64,000 nt of DNA, from positions 1-64,000 of the forward strand of contig CALXBN010000030.1 in the NCBI GenBank assembly GCA_944386555.1, written 5' to 3'. Below, in pieces: positions 32,442 through 39,312 of the stretch (position 1 is the stretch's first letter; every line of letters starts with the position of its first letter). The position numbers and the translations under genes were made by a program. The stretch comes from an uncultured Ruthenibacterium sp. Its GTDB lineage: Bacteria; Bacillota; Clostridia; Oscillospirales; Ruminococcaceae. A model generated the notes under the pieces. The model searched no databases. It was not told the origin of the DNA and saw only the letters and a list, made by a program, of their open reading frames with translations.

Positions 32442-33282
32442 CTTTCAACAGCTCCTCTACATAGGCCGGCAGGCAGAACGCCCCCCGATGCAGGTTGGTG
32501 GTATAGTACCGGCAGGCCAGGCCCCGGGCGTTCCAGCGCTCCGCGTCCAGGTCCCGCAGGGGATGATACCGCTTTGAGGCAAAGCCGAACAGCCAGTGCC
32601 CCGAGGGATAGGTGGGGATATGGGCCTGATACACCTTGGCGATGGGAAAGCTCTCCACGATGCGCTTGTGGGCGCGCTGGGCAGCCAGGGCATCGGCTGC
32701 GTAAAAAGGGCTTTCGTGCTGGTTGACCAGCACGCCGTCTGGCCGCAGGGCTTTGTAGCAGCTGCCGTAAAATTCTTTGGTGAACAAGCCTTCGCCGGGG
32801 CCGAAGGGGTCGGTGGAGTCCACAATGATCAGGTCGTAGCAGTTCTCCCGGGAGCGCACAAAGCGCACACCGTCCTCATAAAAGATCTTCACCCGCTCAT
32901 CCTCCAGGCGGCACGCCGTCTGGGGCAGATACTGCTTGCACACGGCCACCACCTGGGGGTCGATCTCCACCATGTCGATGCGGGTGATGTCGGCATAGCG
33001 GGTCAGCTCCCGCACCACGCCGCCGTCCCCGGCGCCGATCACCAGCACATCCCGCACGGCGGGGTGCACCGCCATCACGGGGTGGGTGATCATCTCATGG
33101 TAAATAAACTCGTCCTTTTCCGTCAGCATCATATAGCCGTCCAATGCCAGGAAGCGGCCGAATTCCGGGGATTCAAACACGTCAATGCGCTGAAACTCGC
33201 TGCGGCCGACATACAACTGCCGGTCCACCCGGATGGAAAGCTTCACGTCGGGGGTCTGCGCCTCCGAATACCAAAAATCCAA
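32431..33282 (-). CDS. speE: Spermidine synthase (polyamine aminopropyltransferase)
   Basis: SpeE transfers the aminopropyl group from decarboxylated SAM to putrescine. The Rossmann motif VIGAGDGG is at residues 81-88, with DGYMMLTEKDEFIYHEM before it (the usual DG.xQ...E.xYHE region) and IVDSTDPFGPGEG after it. The length of 283 residues is normal for the bacterial enzyme. It lies between speA and speB and needs SpeD, encoded first in the operon, for its substrate. Confidence 0.95.
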   Translation of the reverse strand: MDFWYSEAQTPDVKLSIRVDRQLYVGRSEFQRIDVFESPEFGRFLALDGYMMLTEKDEFIYHEMITHPVMAVHPAVRDVLVIGAGDGGVVRELTRYADITRIDMVEIDPQVVAVCKQYLPQTACRLEDERVKIFYEDGVRFVRSRENCYDLIIVDSTDPFGPGEGLFTKEFYGSCYKALRPDGVLVNQHESPFYAADALAAQRAHKRIVESFPIAKVYQAHIPTYPSGHWLFGFASKRYHPLRDLDAERWNARGLACRYYTTNLHRGAFCLPAYVEELLKDVE

Positions 33283-33315
33283 TGTTCCCTCTCCTTTCCC
33301 TGTAGGCAGCCAGCC

Positions 33316-34755
33316 TCAGGCCAGCACATTCAAGCGCAGGATCTGCGCGTCTTCCGGGCCGGTGAGCTGGCAGCCCTTTTCCTTGGCATAACGGATGTAA
33401 TCCAGGATGCGGCGGGTGATGCGCTCGCCGGGGGCCAGGATGGGGATGCCCGGGGGATAGCACATTACAAATTCACTGCACACCCGGCCCTCGGTGTCCT
33501 CGATGGGCAGGGACTCCTTTTCCGCGTAAAACGCTTCCTGGGGCGTGGCAGCCACGTCAGGCTCGATGTACTCCTGCCGCATCAGCCCGCCTTTGCGCCC
33601 GCCGTAGCGCCGGCGCACCTCGGCCAGGGCGCTCACCAGGCGTTCAATCTCCTGCGGGCGGTCCCCGATGGACAGATACGCCAAAATATTGCCCAAATCG
33701 CCGAACTCGATCTGGATATCGTACTCATCCCGCAGCAGATCATATACTTCAATGCCCGCCAGCCCCACATCCAGCGTATAGACTGAGAGCTTGGTCTGGT
33801 CGAAATCGAACACGCTGTCGCCATTGCACAGCTCGCGGCCGTAGGCGTAGTAGCCGCCGACACGGTTGATCTCCTCCCGGGCATAGCGGGCCAGCTCCAG
33901 CACCCGGGCAAATTCCTGCCGGCCCCGCAGGGCCAGGTTGCGCCGGCTGATGTCCAGGCTGGCCAGCAGCAGGTAGGAGGCGCTGGTGGTCTGGGTGAGG
34001 TTGATGATCTGGCGCACATAGCCCTGGTGGACGGCAGGGCCTGTCAGCAGCAGACTGCTCTGGGTAAGGCTGCCGCCGGATTTGTGCATGGACACGGCGG
34101 CCATGTCGGCCCCGGCAGCCATAGCGGAGACTGGCAGGCCTTCGCCGAAGTAGAAGTGGGTACCGTGCGCCTCATCGGCCAGGCACAGCATGCCGTGGTC
34201 ATGGGCCATCTTTACAATGGCCCGCAAGTCTGAACATACGCCGTAGTAGGTGGGATTGTTCACCAGCACTGCCTTGGCGCCGGGATGGGCGGCAATGGCC
34301 TTTTCCACATCCGACAGGCGCATGCCCAGGCTGATGCCCAGCCGGTCGTCCCCGGCGGGGTCCACATACACAGGCACGGCGCCGCACAGCACCAGCGCAC
34401 CCATGACGCTGCGGTGCACGTTGCGCGGCAGAATGATCTCCTCGCCGCGCTTGACCACCGAAAGGATCATGCTCTGCACGGCGCTGGTGGTGCCGCCCAC
34501 CATCAAAAAGGCCCCTGCCGCACCGAATGCCTCGGCAGCCAGCCGTTCGGCATCCCGGATGACGGATACCGGGTGGCACAGATTGTCCAGCGGCTTCATG
34601 CTGTTCACATCCATGGACACACACTTGTGCCCCAGCAGGGCTGCCAATTCCGGGTTGCCGCGGCCACGCTTGTGGCCGGGCACGTCAAAAGGCACCACCC
34701 GCATCTGTTTGAACCGTTCCAGCGCCTCATAGATAGGCGCACGGGTCTGATCCAT
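33316..34755 (-). CDS. speA: Arginine decarboxylase, aspartate-aminotransferase-fold type (SpeA of Bacillus)
   Basis: The 479-residue enzyme is of the Orn/Lys/Arg decarboxylase major-domain family. DVPGHKRGRG opens the protein, LADEAHGTH contains the PLP-binding D194, and VSMHKSGGSLTQ holds the Schiff-base lysine K225. The size is close to Bacillus SpeA (about 490) and lacks the N-terminal wing of the E. coli enzymes. Arginine is the favoured substrate because agmatinase is encoded in the same operon; lysine or ornithine cannot be ruled out from sequence. Its ATG overlaps the speD stop (TGATG). Confidence 0.92.
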   Translation of the reverse strand: MDQTRAPIYEALERFKQMRVVPFDVPGHKRGRGNPELAALLGHKCVSMDVNSMKPLDNLCHPVSVIRDAERLAAEAFGAAGAFLMVGGTTSAVQSMILSVVKRGEEIILPRNVHRSVMGALVLCGAVPVYVDPAGDDRLGISLGMRLSDVEKAIAAHPGAKAVLVNNPTYYGVCSDLRAIVKMAHDHGMLCLADEAHGTHFYFGEGLPVSAMAAGADMAAVSMHKSGGSLTQSSLLLTGPAVHQGYVRQIINLTQTTSASYLLLASLDISRRNLALRGRQEFARVLELARYAREEINRVGGYYAYGRELCNGDSVFDFDQTKLSVYTLDVGLAGIEVYDLLRDEYDIQIEFGDLGNILAYLSIGDRPQEIERLVSALAEVRRRYGGRKGGLMRQEYIEPDVAATPQEAFYAEKESLPIEDTEGRVCSEFVMCYPPGIPILAPGERITRRILDYIRYAKEKGCQLTGPEDAQILRLNVLA

Positions 34756-35510
34756 CAGCGCTCGCTCCCTTCAAAAATCTCCAGCATTTCCCGGCGCAGT
34801 GTGCGCTCGATATTCCAGCGTTCCTGCCGCGACAGCTGTCCGGCATCCTCCCGGAACAAGTAGTTTTCCACGTCGATCTGCCGCACCATCATACGGGTGT
34901 GGAACAGATTGGCCGCGGGCAGGTTCATATCCACCGCCCGGTAGCAGGCCAGCACTTCCGGGCTGATAAAGTCGCGGATGGAGGAGATGTCATGATCCAA
35001 AAACAGTTTGTGTCCGTCCATATCCCGCGTAAAGCCCCGCACCCGGTAATCCATGGTGATGATGTCCGAGTCGAAAGAGCCGATCAGGTAATCCAGCGTA
35101 TTCAGCGGCGAAATGACCCCGCAGGTAGCCACATCGATGTCCACCCGAAAGGTGGCCAAACTGGTACCCGGATGGTATTCGGGATAGGTATGCACGGTGA
35201 CATGGCTTTTGTCCAGATGGGCCAGCTGGGTCTCACCGGCGGGCAGCTGCATTTCTTCGGCAATCAGCACCGTTACCGATGCGCCCTGGGGCTCATAATC
35301 CTGCCGGGCAATATTCAGCACTTTGGCACCGATCATATCGGTCAGGGTCGTGAGGATATTGGTCAGCCGCTGGGAGTTGTACTGTTCGTCGATATAAGCG
35401 ATGTACTCCTGCCGCTCAGCGGGGGTTTTTGCGAAACACACGTCGTAGATATTGAAGCTCAGCGCTTTTGTCAGGTTGTTGAAACCGTACAGCTTCAGCT
35501 TTCCGGCCAT
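34755..35510 (-). CDS. speD: S-adenosylmethionine decarboxylase proenzyme (E. coli class)
   Basis: SpeD makes decarboxylated SAM, the aminopropyl donor for SpeE. The self-cleavage site is in [12 protein letters not shown], where S102 becomes the pyruvoyl group; this longer form (251 residues, [16 protein letters not shown] near the middle) is the E. coli class rather than the 125-residue Bacillus class. I chose the ATG at 35510, where [13 protein letters not shown] matches the family start. The frame is open to 35687 but runs through a terminator. The ribosome-binding site is formed by the end of a run of 13 G. It is the first gene of the polyamine operon, behind a long leader. Confidence 0.93.
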   Translation of the reverse strand: MAGKLKLYGFNNLTKALSFNIYDVCFAKTPAERQEYIAYIDEQYNSQRLTNILTTLTDMIGAKVLNIARQDYEPQGASVTVLIAEEMQLPAGETQLAHLDKSHVTVHTYPEYHPGTSLATFRVDIDVATCGVISPLNTLDYLIGSFDSDIITMDYRVRGFTRDMDGHKLFLDHDISSIRDFISPEVLACYRAVDMNLPAANLFHTRMMVRQIDVENYLFREDAGQLSRQERWNIERTLRREMLEIFEGSER

Positions 35511-35516
35511 GCTGCT

Positions 35517-35529
35517 CCCCCCCCCCCCC
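35517..35529. repeat. Homopolymer of 13 C (13 G on the speD coding strand)
   Basis: The run ends seven bases before the speD start codon and itself supplies the purine-rich ribosome-binding region. Such tracts are prone to slipped-strand length change and also to sequencing error. Confidence 0.9.
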
Positions 35530-35542
35530 TTCCCCAGACGGC

Positions 35543-35575
35543 AAAAAAACAGGCGATGCGCGCACGCATCGCCTG
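35543..35575 (-). terminator. Intrinsic terminator in the speD leader (attenuator candidate)
   Basis: On the minus strand an 11-bp stem (CAGGCGATGCG and complement) with a four-base loop is followed by seven T. It lies 33 bases upstream of the speD ATG and downstream of the operon promoter. No gene upstream on this strand would need it as an ordinary end. Confidence 0.85.
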
Positions 35576-35916
35576 TGAGACAGTCGGTATTGCAGCAAAG
35601 CGGCGGGCCGCGCCCGCCGGCCCCCCGCCCGGGCATAATGCCGCCCAAAGCGCCCAAAGGGCCCTGCAGCCTGAAAACAGAGTTCATTCAGCAAATACTG
35701 TTACCACTCTTATTGACCGTTTTACAAGTTGATGCACACGCAATGGTTATAAAGTAACCAACTTATAAAATTGAGCTTTTAACTCAATCAATAATGGCGG
35801 CTTTATGCCGCCGATCGGCAGTTGACCCGGCTGTCCGTATGGCCTTGCCCCTTCCGGGGGGTCGTGAACATATTTGCATGGATACTCTGTCAAAGCTCAT
35901 ATCACATGTCAGGTTT

Positions 35917-35945
35917 ATTGTATCGGAAGGCGCGGAATTTGTCAA
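35917..35945 (-). promoter_or_regulatory. Promoter of the polyamine operon
   Basis: On the minus strand a perfect TTGACA is followed after 17 bases by TACAAT. Transcription would start near 35910, giving a leader of about 400 bases. Confidence 0.78.
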
Positions 35946-36039
35946 GAAAAAGTTTTCCCCGTCCCCTTTCACAGCAAGCGAAGGCAGCCTGCGCGATACC
36001 GGGCCGGTGCGGCGGGCCCTGAAAGCCGGGCTGCCAGCC

Positions 36040-36068
36040 TTGCACCGGGCCGCTTTGCATGATACAAT
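36040..36068 (+). promoter_or_regulatory. Promoter of the small GNAT gene
   Basis: TTGCAC and TACAAT are separated by 17 bases, with the start codon 35 bases after the -10. It is divergent from the polyamine operon promoter. Confidence 0.65.
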
Positions 36069-36102
36069 GGCCTTACAGCATACAAGACTGGAGGTATCCC
36101 CC

Positions 36103-36387
36103 ATGCCCTTTGAAACCCAGGACAATCAGATCCTGTACACCGTAGACGGCCGGACTCTGGCCCGGGTGACATTCCCGAAGACCGGCCCGGACACCGTGGA
36201 CATCGACCACACCTTTGTGGATCCCTCGCTGCGCGGCCAGGGTATCGCCGGCCAGCTGATGGAGCAGACCGCCGCGGCCCTGCGGCGCACTGGGCGCCGG
36301 GCTGCCCTGAGCTGCAGCTACGCCCGCCAGTGGTTTGAGCGCCACCCCGAATGGCAGGATGTACTGGATACAGGCGCCGGTGCATAA
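36103..36387 (+). CDS. YjdJ-type short GNAT N-acetyltransferase
   Basis: The 94-residue protein is a minimal GNAT domain of the YjdJ group: HTFVDPSLRGQGIAGQLMEQ is the acetyl-CoA-binding motif, and LSCSYARQWFERHPEWQDVL is the C-terminal signature (compare the usual CSYxxxxFxxHPE). Members of this group include the human GNAT-like NATD1; their substrates are unknown. The ATG at 36103 follows TGGAGG by eight bases. The frame is open to 35794, but that stretch lies upstream of the promoter and is non-coding. Confidence 0.87.
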   Translation: MPFETQDNQILYTVDGRTLARVTFPKTGPDTVDIDHTFVDPSLRGQGIAGQLMEQTAAALRRTGRRAALSCSYARQWFERHPEWQDVLDTGAGA

Positions 36388-36402
36388 ACCGCGCCCGTGT
36401 GC

Positions 36403-36450
36403 AAAACGGCCGGCAGGGCATTTCCCCGTCAAGGGAAAGCCTGCCGGCCG
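36403..36450 (-). terminator. Terminator hairpin between the small GNAT and the 84-residue protein gene
   Basis: A long stem (CGGCCGGCAGG pairing with CTGCCGGCCG, then TTTCCC with GGGAAA across a small bulge) lies between convergent genes. The minus strand has TTTT after it, the plus strand lacks a T-tract. Confidence 0.65.
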
Positions 36451-36480
36451 GTCACATTTCCGCTGCGCGCCAAAACCTGT

Positions 36481-36735
36481 TCAGCCCTGCGGGAACTGTT
36501 CCTTGCTGATCAGGCGGCTGCGCACGGTCTCCTCGTTTTCCCACACGCCGTCCGGGGTCACCGTCTGCCGCGCCTGGGCGTAGTACAGCGCACCGTGCAG
36601 CTGTCCGTCCCGTTTGGCCTGTGTTTGCCGGCGCACCCAGTCACCGCCGGGCTGCGGTGCCGGGCCGGCCCGCCCGTGGACATCGTTGGGTTTGTTGTCC
36701 AAAGTGTGGTTCACAAAATCTTCCAGGTCATTCAT
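36481..36735 (-). CDS. Small hypothetical protein (84 residues)
   Basis: I do not recognise this protein. It is hydrophilic, rich in Gln, Asn and Arg, without a membrane segment, signal peptide or cysteines. It opens with an acidic helix (MNDLEDFVNHTLDN) and ends ENEETVRSRLISKEQFPQG. A ribosome-binding site GGGAGG lies nine bases before the ATG, but it is buried in the stem of the hairpin at 36744-36773. It may be co-transcribed from the lipoprotein genes upstream. It is probably a true gene because of the good start and the terminator after it. Confidence 0.55.
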   Translation of the reverse strand: MNDLEDFVNHTLDNKPNDVHGRAGPAPQPGGDWVRRQTQAKRDGQLHGALYYAQARQTVTPDGVWENEETVRSRLISKEQFPQG

Positions 36736-36743
36736 ACAAAATC

Positions 36744-36773
36744 GCCTCCCGGGGCCAGTATTCCCCGGGAGGC
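36744..36773 (-). promoter_or_regulatory. Hairpin enclosing the ribosome-binding site of the 84-residue protein gene
   Basis: An 11-bp perfect stem (GCCTCCCGGGG and its complement) with an eight-base loop contains the GGGAGG site in its 3' arm on the minus strand, followed by GATTTTGTATG. It can act as a leaky terminator of the lipoprotein operon and as a block to translation of the next gene. Confidence 0.6.
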
Positions 36774-36779
36774 AGCCTT

Positions 36780-37340
36780 TTATGTGCTTGGGGCCGGCGG
36801 CCGTAGCTCAAACGTGTCGCTGACGCTTACCGTCCCGCCATCCTCCAGCTGTACCGTCAGGCTCAGCCGGTATACGCCGGCGCTGTCAGGCCCCAGCTGC
36901 CACCAGGACAGCGGCGCCTGCCCTACCACTTGGTCTGCCTGCAGCGGGTCCGGTGTTCCGCAGAACAAGGCGCTTTCGGCATAAGGCACCTTGTCCCAGC
37001 TGCCGTCTGCGAGCCAGCGCTCCAGCTCCGGGGCATTCACATAGCTCTGCCCCTGGCCGGATTGGTTTTCAATGGTATACACCACCATTACATCCGCAGC
37101 CGTATCATCCGGCGGCCAGGTCAGCTGTTTTTCGTCCACCGTCAGATCCACCGGCACGGTCAGCATCTCCTGGGCCGGCAGCGATGCCACGGTGATGGCG
37201 CTGCCCGCCGCGGCGTGTGCGGTATCAGCCGCCGTTTGCCGAATGGCCGCCGCGGCACAGGCTGTCAGCAGCGCCAGGCAGGCAATGCCCACAGCCAGCA
37301 GCCGCACCCGGCTGCCGCTTTCACGAATGATCTGCCTCAT
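36780..37340 (-). CDS. Putative lipoprotein of unknown function
   Basis: The 186-residue protein starts with a basic N-region and a hydrophobic stretch ending in the lipobox ALLTAC28, so it is probably lipid-anchored outside the membrane. The mature part is predicted mostly beta (VPVDLTVDEKQLTW, VMVVYTIENQSGQGQSYV, YRLSLTVQLEDGGTVSVSDTFEL), suggesting an Ig-like or similar sandwich domain. I do not recognise a named family. The ATG at 37340 follows AGGAGG and overlaps the DUF4349 gene by 20 bases, so the two are coupled. Confidence 0.7.
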   Translation of the reverse strand: MRQIIRESGSRVRLLAVGIACLALLTACAAAAIRQTAADTAHAAAGSAITVASLPAQEMLTVPVDLTVDEKQLTWPPDDTAADVMVVYTIENQSGQGQSYVNAPELERWLADGSWDKVPYAESALFCGTPDPLQADQVVGQAPLSWWQLGPDSAGVYRLSLTVQLEDGGTVSVSDTFELRPPAPST

Positions 37341-38358
37341 GCTGCGCCTCCTGTTCCTGGCCGGCGGTATGGGCCGCCGGCGGTTCGACGGGCGGGCGGG
37401 CATCCGCCTGCGGGCCGTAGGACGGCCCGTATTGCGCCGGTATGCGCGGGGCCCTGGGCGGGCGGGGCCGCCGGGGATGGCGGCGATGATGGGCGCGCAG
37501 GGCCAGCGCCACACACACAGCCGCAGCCCCTGCCACCAGCAGCAGCGGCAGCAGGTAAACCAAGCTGATCAGCAGCCCCTGCAGGCCCGTACCGAAATCC
37601 CGCCAGCTGTCGGTGAATGCACTGCCCAGCCGCTGGGCAAAGGTCTCTGCGGGCTGGGTCAGGTACACCACTTCCTCCACGGTGACCGTCACCGTGGAGT
37701 AGGACACCTGGTCGTCATACACGCGCCGCTGGCCTTCGTATCGCTCCAGTTCATACTGCACATCCGTCAGCTGGTTTTGAATGGCAAGCAGGGTCTCCAG
37801 ATCCCCTGCCTGCTCCATCATAGTCATCAGCCGTTCCTGCTGGGTGGTCAGGGCCTCGATGCGGGCCTCCACGTCCACATAATCGGCGGTGATGTCCTGG
37901 CTGGTCTCAGACAGGCTGGTCACGTTCCCGGCTGCATCTGTGCTGGAGAGAAAGTCCTCATACCGGTCGGCGGGGATGCGGAAGGTAAAGCGCGTCCACC
38001 TCTCGGCATCCTCATAGCTGGGCGTTTCCTGCTGCGAGCTCTCCAGATACCCGCCCGCCTGGGCTGCAGCTTGCCGCAGCGCCTGGCAGGATGCGTCGAA
38101 ATCGGTACTTTCCATCTGCACATCGGCATTCAGGATGATCTTTCGGTTTTCCGGCAGGGCTTCCGCCAGGGAAATGCTCTGCGTTCCCAGTGCCGCATCG
38201 GCAGCCGCAGCCTCTTGGTTCTCCGAGGGTGCGGCGGCGGCTGCCGAACTGGCCGTACCGCCGGCGGAAGCGCCGCATCCGGTATACAGCAATGCACACA
38301 GGGCCAGCGCGGCGGCCAGCGCGGTCAGGCGTTTGCGGCAAAGTTTTCTGCCTTGCAT
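37321..38358 (-). CDS. DUF4349-domain lipoprotein
   Basis: The 345-residue protein begins with a lipoprotein signal (lipobox LLYTGC28), then an Ala/Ser-rich linker and a DUF4349 domain: MESTDFDASCQALRQAAAQAGGYLESS, FRIPADRYEDFL, YVDVEARIEALTTQQERLMTMMEQAGDLETLLAIQNQL (coiled coil), and VYDDQVSYSTVTVTVEE. A membrane segment (about 265-290) and a basic, Pro-rich cytoplasmic or surface tail follow. Family function is unknown; envelope location is likely. The ATG at 38358 follows GGAGGG. It is the first gene of the pair with the small lipoprotein. Confidence 0.85.
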   Translation of the reverse strand: MQGRKLCRKRLTALAAALALCALLYTGCGASAGGTASSAAAAAPSENQEAAAADAALGTQSISLAEALPENRKIILNADVQMESTDFDASCQALRQAAAQAGGYLESSQQETPSYEDAERWTRFTFRIPADRYEDFLSSTDAAGNVTSLSETSQDITADYVDVEARIEALTTQQERLMTMMEQAGDLETLLAIQNQLTDVQYELERYEGQRRVYDDQVSYSTVTVTVEEVVYLTQPAETFAQRLGSAFTDSWRDFGTGLQGLLISLVYLLPLLLVAGAAAVCVALALRAHHRRHPRRPRPPRAPRIPAQYGPSYGPQADARPPVEPPAAHTAGQEQEAQHEADHS

Positions 38359-38478
38359 GGAAAATCCCTCCTTTTTCTTTATTCTACTATAAATACGCGG
38401 CAATACAGTGTTTCGTTGCAGGATTTTACCAATTTGTAAATATTTTTTCAGCCCGGTGAATTACATTCTATGCCCCTG

Positions 38479-38507
38479 TTGACAGCCGTCCGCTGTTGTG
38501 CTAAGAT
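38479..38507 (+). promoter_or_regulatory. Promoter of the ABC exporter operon
   Basis: A perfect TTGACA and TAAGAT are separated by 17 bases, 55 bases before the ATPase start codon. Confidence 0.75.
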
Positions 38508-38521
38508 ACCGGCAGTCCATC

Positions 38522-38541
38522 ATTTTGATGAACATCAAAAT
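38522..38541. promoter_or_regulatory. Perfect inverted repeat downstream of the ABC promoter (operator candidate)
   Basis: ATTTTGATG and CATCAAAAT face each other across AA. The centre lies about 24 bases past the -10 hexamer, near the start of the transcript and 22 bases before the start codon, a position suited to a repressor of the GntR or similar type. Confidence 0.6.
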
Positions 38542-38562
38542 AAAGGGATCGGAGGCAGCAAT

Positions 38563-39312
38563 ATGTTGACCATCGAACATCTGAGCAAAACCTATCCCGG
38601 CGGCAAGCGCGCAGTAGAGGATCTTTCTTTCTCGGTGCCCACGGGCGAGATCGTAGGGTTTATCGGCCACAATGGCGCGGGCAAAAGCACAACCCTGCGC
38701 TGTGCAGCCGGCATTCTGCCCTTTGACAGCGGACAGATTCTGATAGACGGGCACGATATCGCCCGGCAGCCTGTGGCCGCCAAACAGGCCATGGCCTTTC
38801 TGCCTGACAATCCGGACCTGTATGAATTTTTGACCGGTGTCAAATATCTGCAGTTCATCGCCGATTTGTACGCCATTCCCGCCGACGTGCGCACCCGGCG
38901 GGTAGCCCGGTACGCCGACGCTTTTGATCTGACCGGCGCACTGGGCAGCCCCATCGGCGGCTACAGCCACGGCATGACGCAGAAGCTGGCGTTGATTTCG
39001 GCGTTTATCCGCCAGCCGCGGCTGCTGATCCTGGATGAGCCCTTTGTGGGGCTGGATCCGCAGGCGGCCTTTACACTGAAAGAACTGCTGCGCCAGCTGT
39101 GCCGCGACGGCGGCGCGGTGCTGTTTTCCACGCATGTGCTGGAGGTTGCCGAAAAACTGTGCGGCGCCATCGTCATTATACAGAACGGCCGGCTGGTGCG
39201 CAGCGGCCCGACGGCTGCCGTGATCGGCGACGAAAGCCTGGAACAGGTATTTCTGGACCTGGCCGCGGAAGGCCCGGAGCGCAGCAGAGAGGGGGCGCAG
39301 GGCCATGCGTAA
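38563..39312 (+). CDS. ABC transporter ATP-binding protein
   Basis: The 249-residue ATPase has Walker A GHNGAGKST, a Q-loop region (FLPDNPDLYEFLT), the signature YSHGMTQKL in place of LSGGQ, Walker B LLILDEPFVGLD and the switch histidine in STHV. The weak signature and the STHVLEVAEKLC segment fit the CcmA/YtrB/EcsA-like exporter group. The ATG at 38563 follows GGAGGC. It overlaps the permease gene by eight bases. The substrate is unknown. The preceding operator-like repeat suggests control by a small repressor not encoded here. Confidence 0.92.
   Translation: MLTIEHLSKTYPGGKRAVEDLSFSVPTGEIVGFIGHNGAGKSTTLRCAAGILPFDSGQILIDGHDIARQPVAAKQAMAFLPDNPDLYEFLTGVKYLQFIADLYAIPADVRTRRVARYADAFDLTGALGSPIGGYSHGMTQKLALISAFIRQPRLLILDEPFVGLDPQAAFTLKELLRQLCRDGGAVLFSTHVLEVAEKLCGAIVIIQNGRLVRSGPTAAVIGDESLEQVFLDLAAEGPERSREGAQGHA

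Larger units (their letters stand above)
35511..35910 (-). promoter_or_regulatory. Long structured 5' leader of the polyamine operon (candidate attenuator or riboswitch)
   Basis: About 400 bases separate the promoter at 35917-35945 from the speD ATG without any convincing gene. The minus strand holds several hairpins: GGCGGC/GCCGCC around ATAAA (about 35799-35815), ATTGAG/CTCAAT, GGTTA/TAACC, a very GC-rich block at about 35600-35660, and the intrinsic terminator at 35543-35575 just before the start codon. I cannot match it to a named riboswitch class. The layout (promoter, structured RNA, terminator, gene) is that of transcription attenuation. Confidence 0.55.

Noticed and set aside
35511-35687. 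N-terminal extension of speD
   Set aside because: The in-frame stretch passes through the intrinsic terminator and the G tract and does not match the SpeD family.
35794-36102. N-terminal extension of the small GNAT gene
   Set aside because: The frame is open, but the promoter, ribosome-binding site and family start all lie at its end near 36103.
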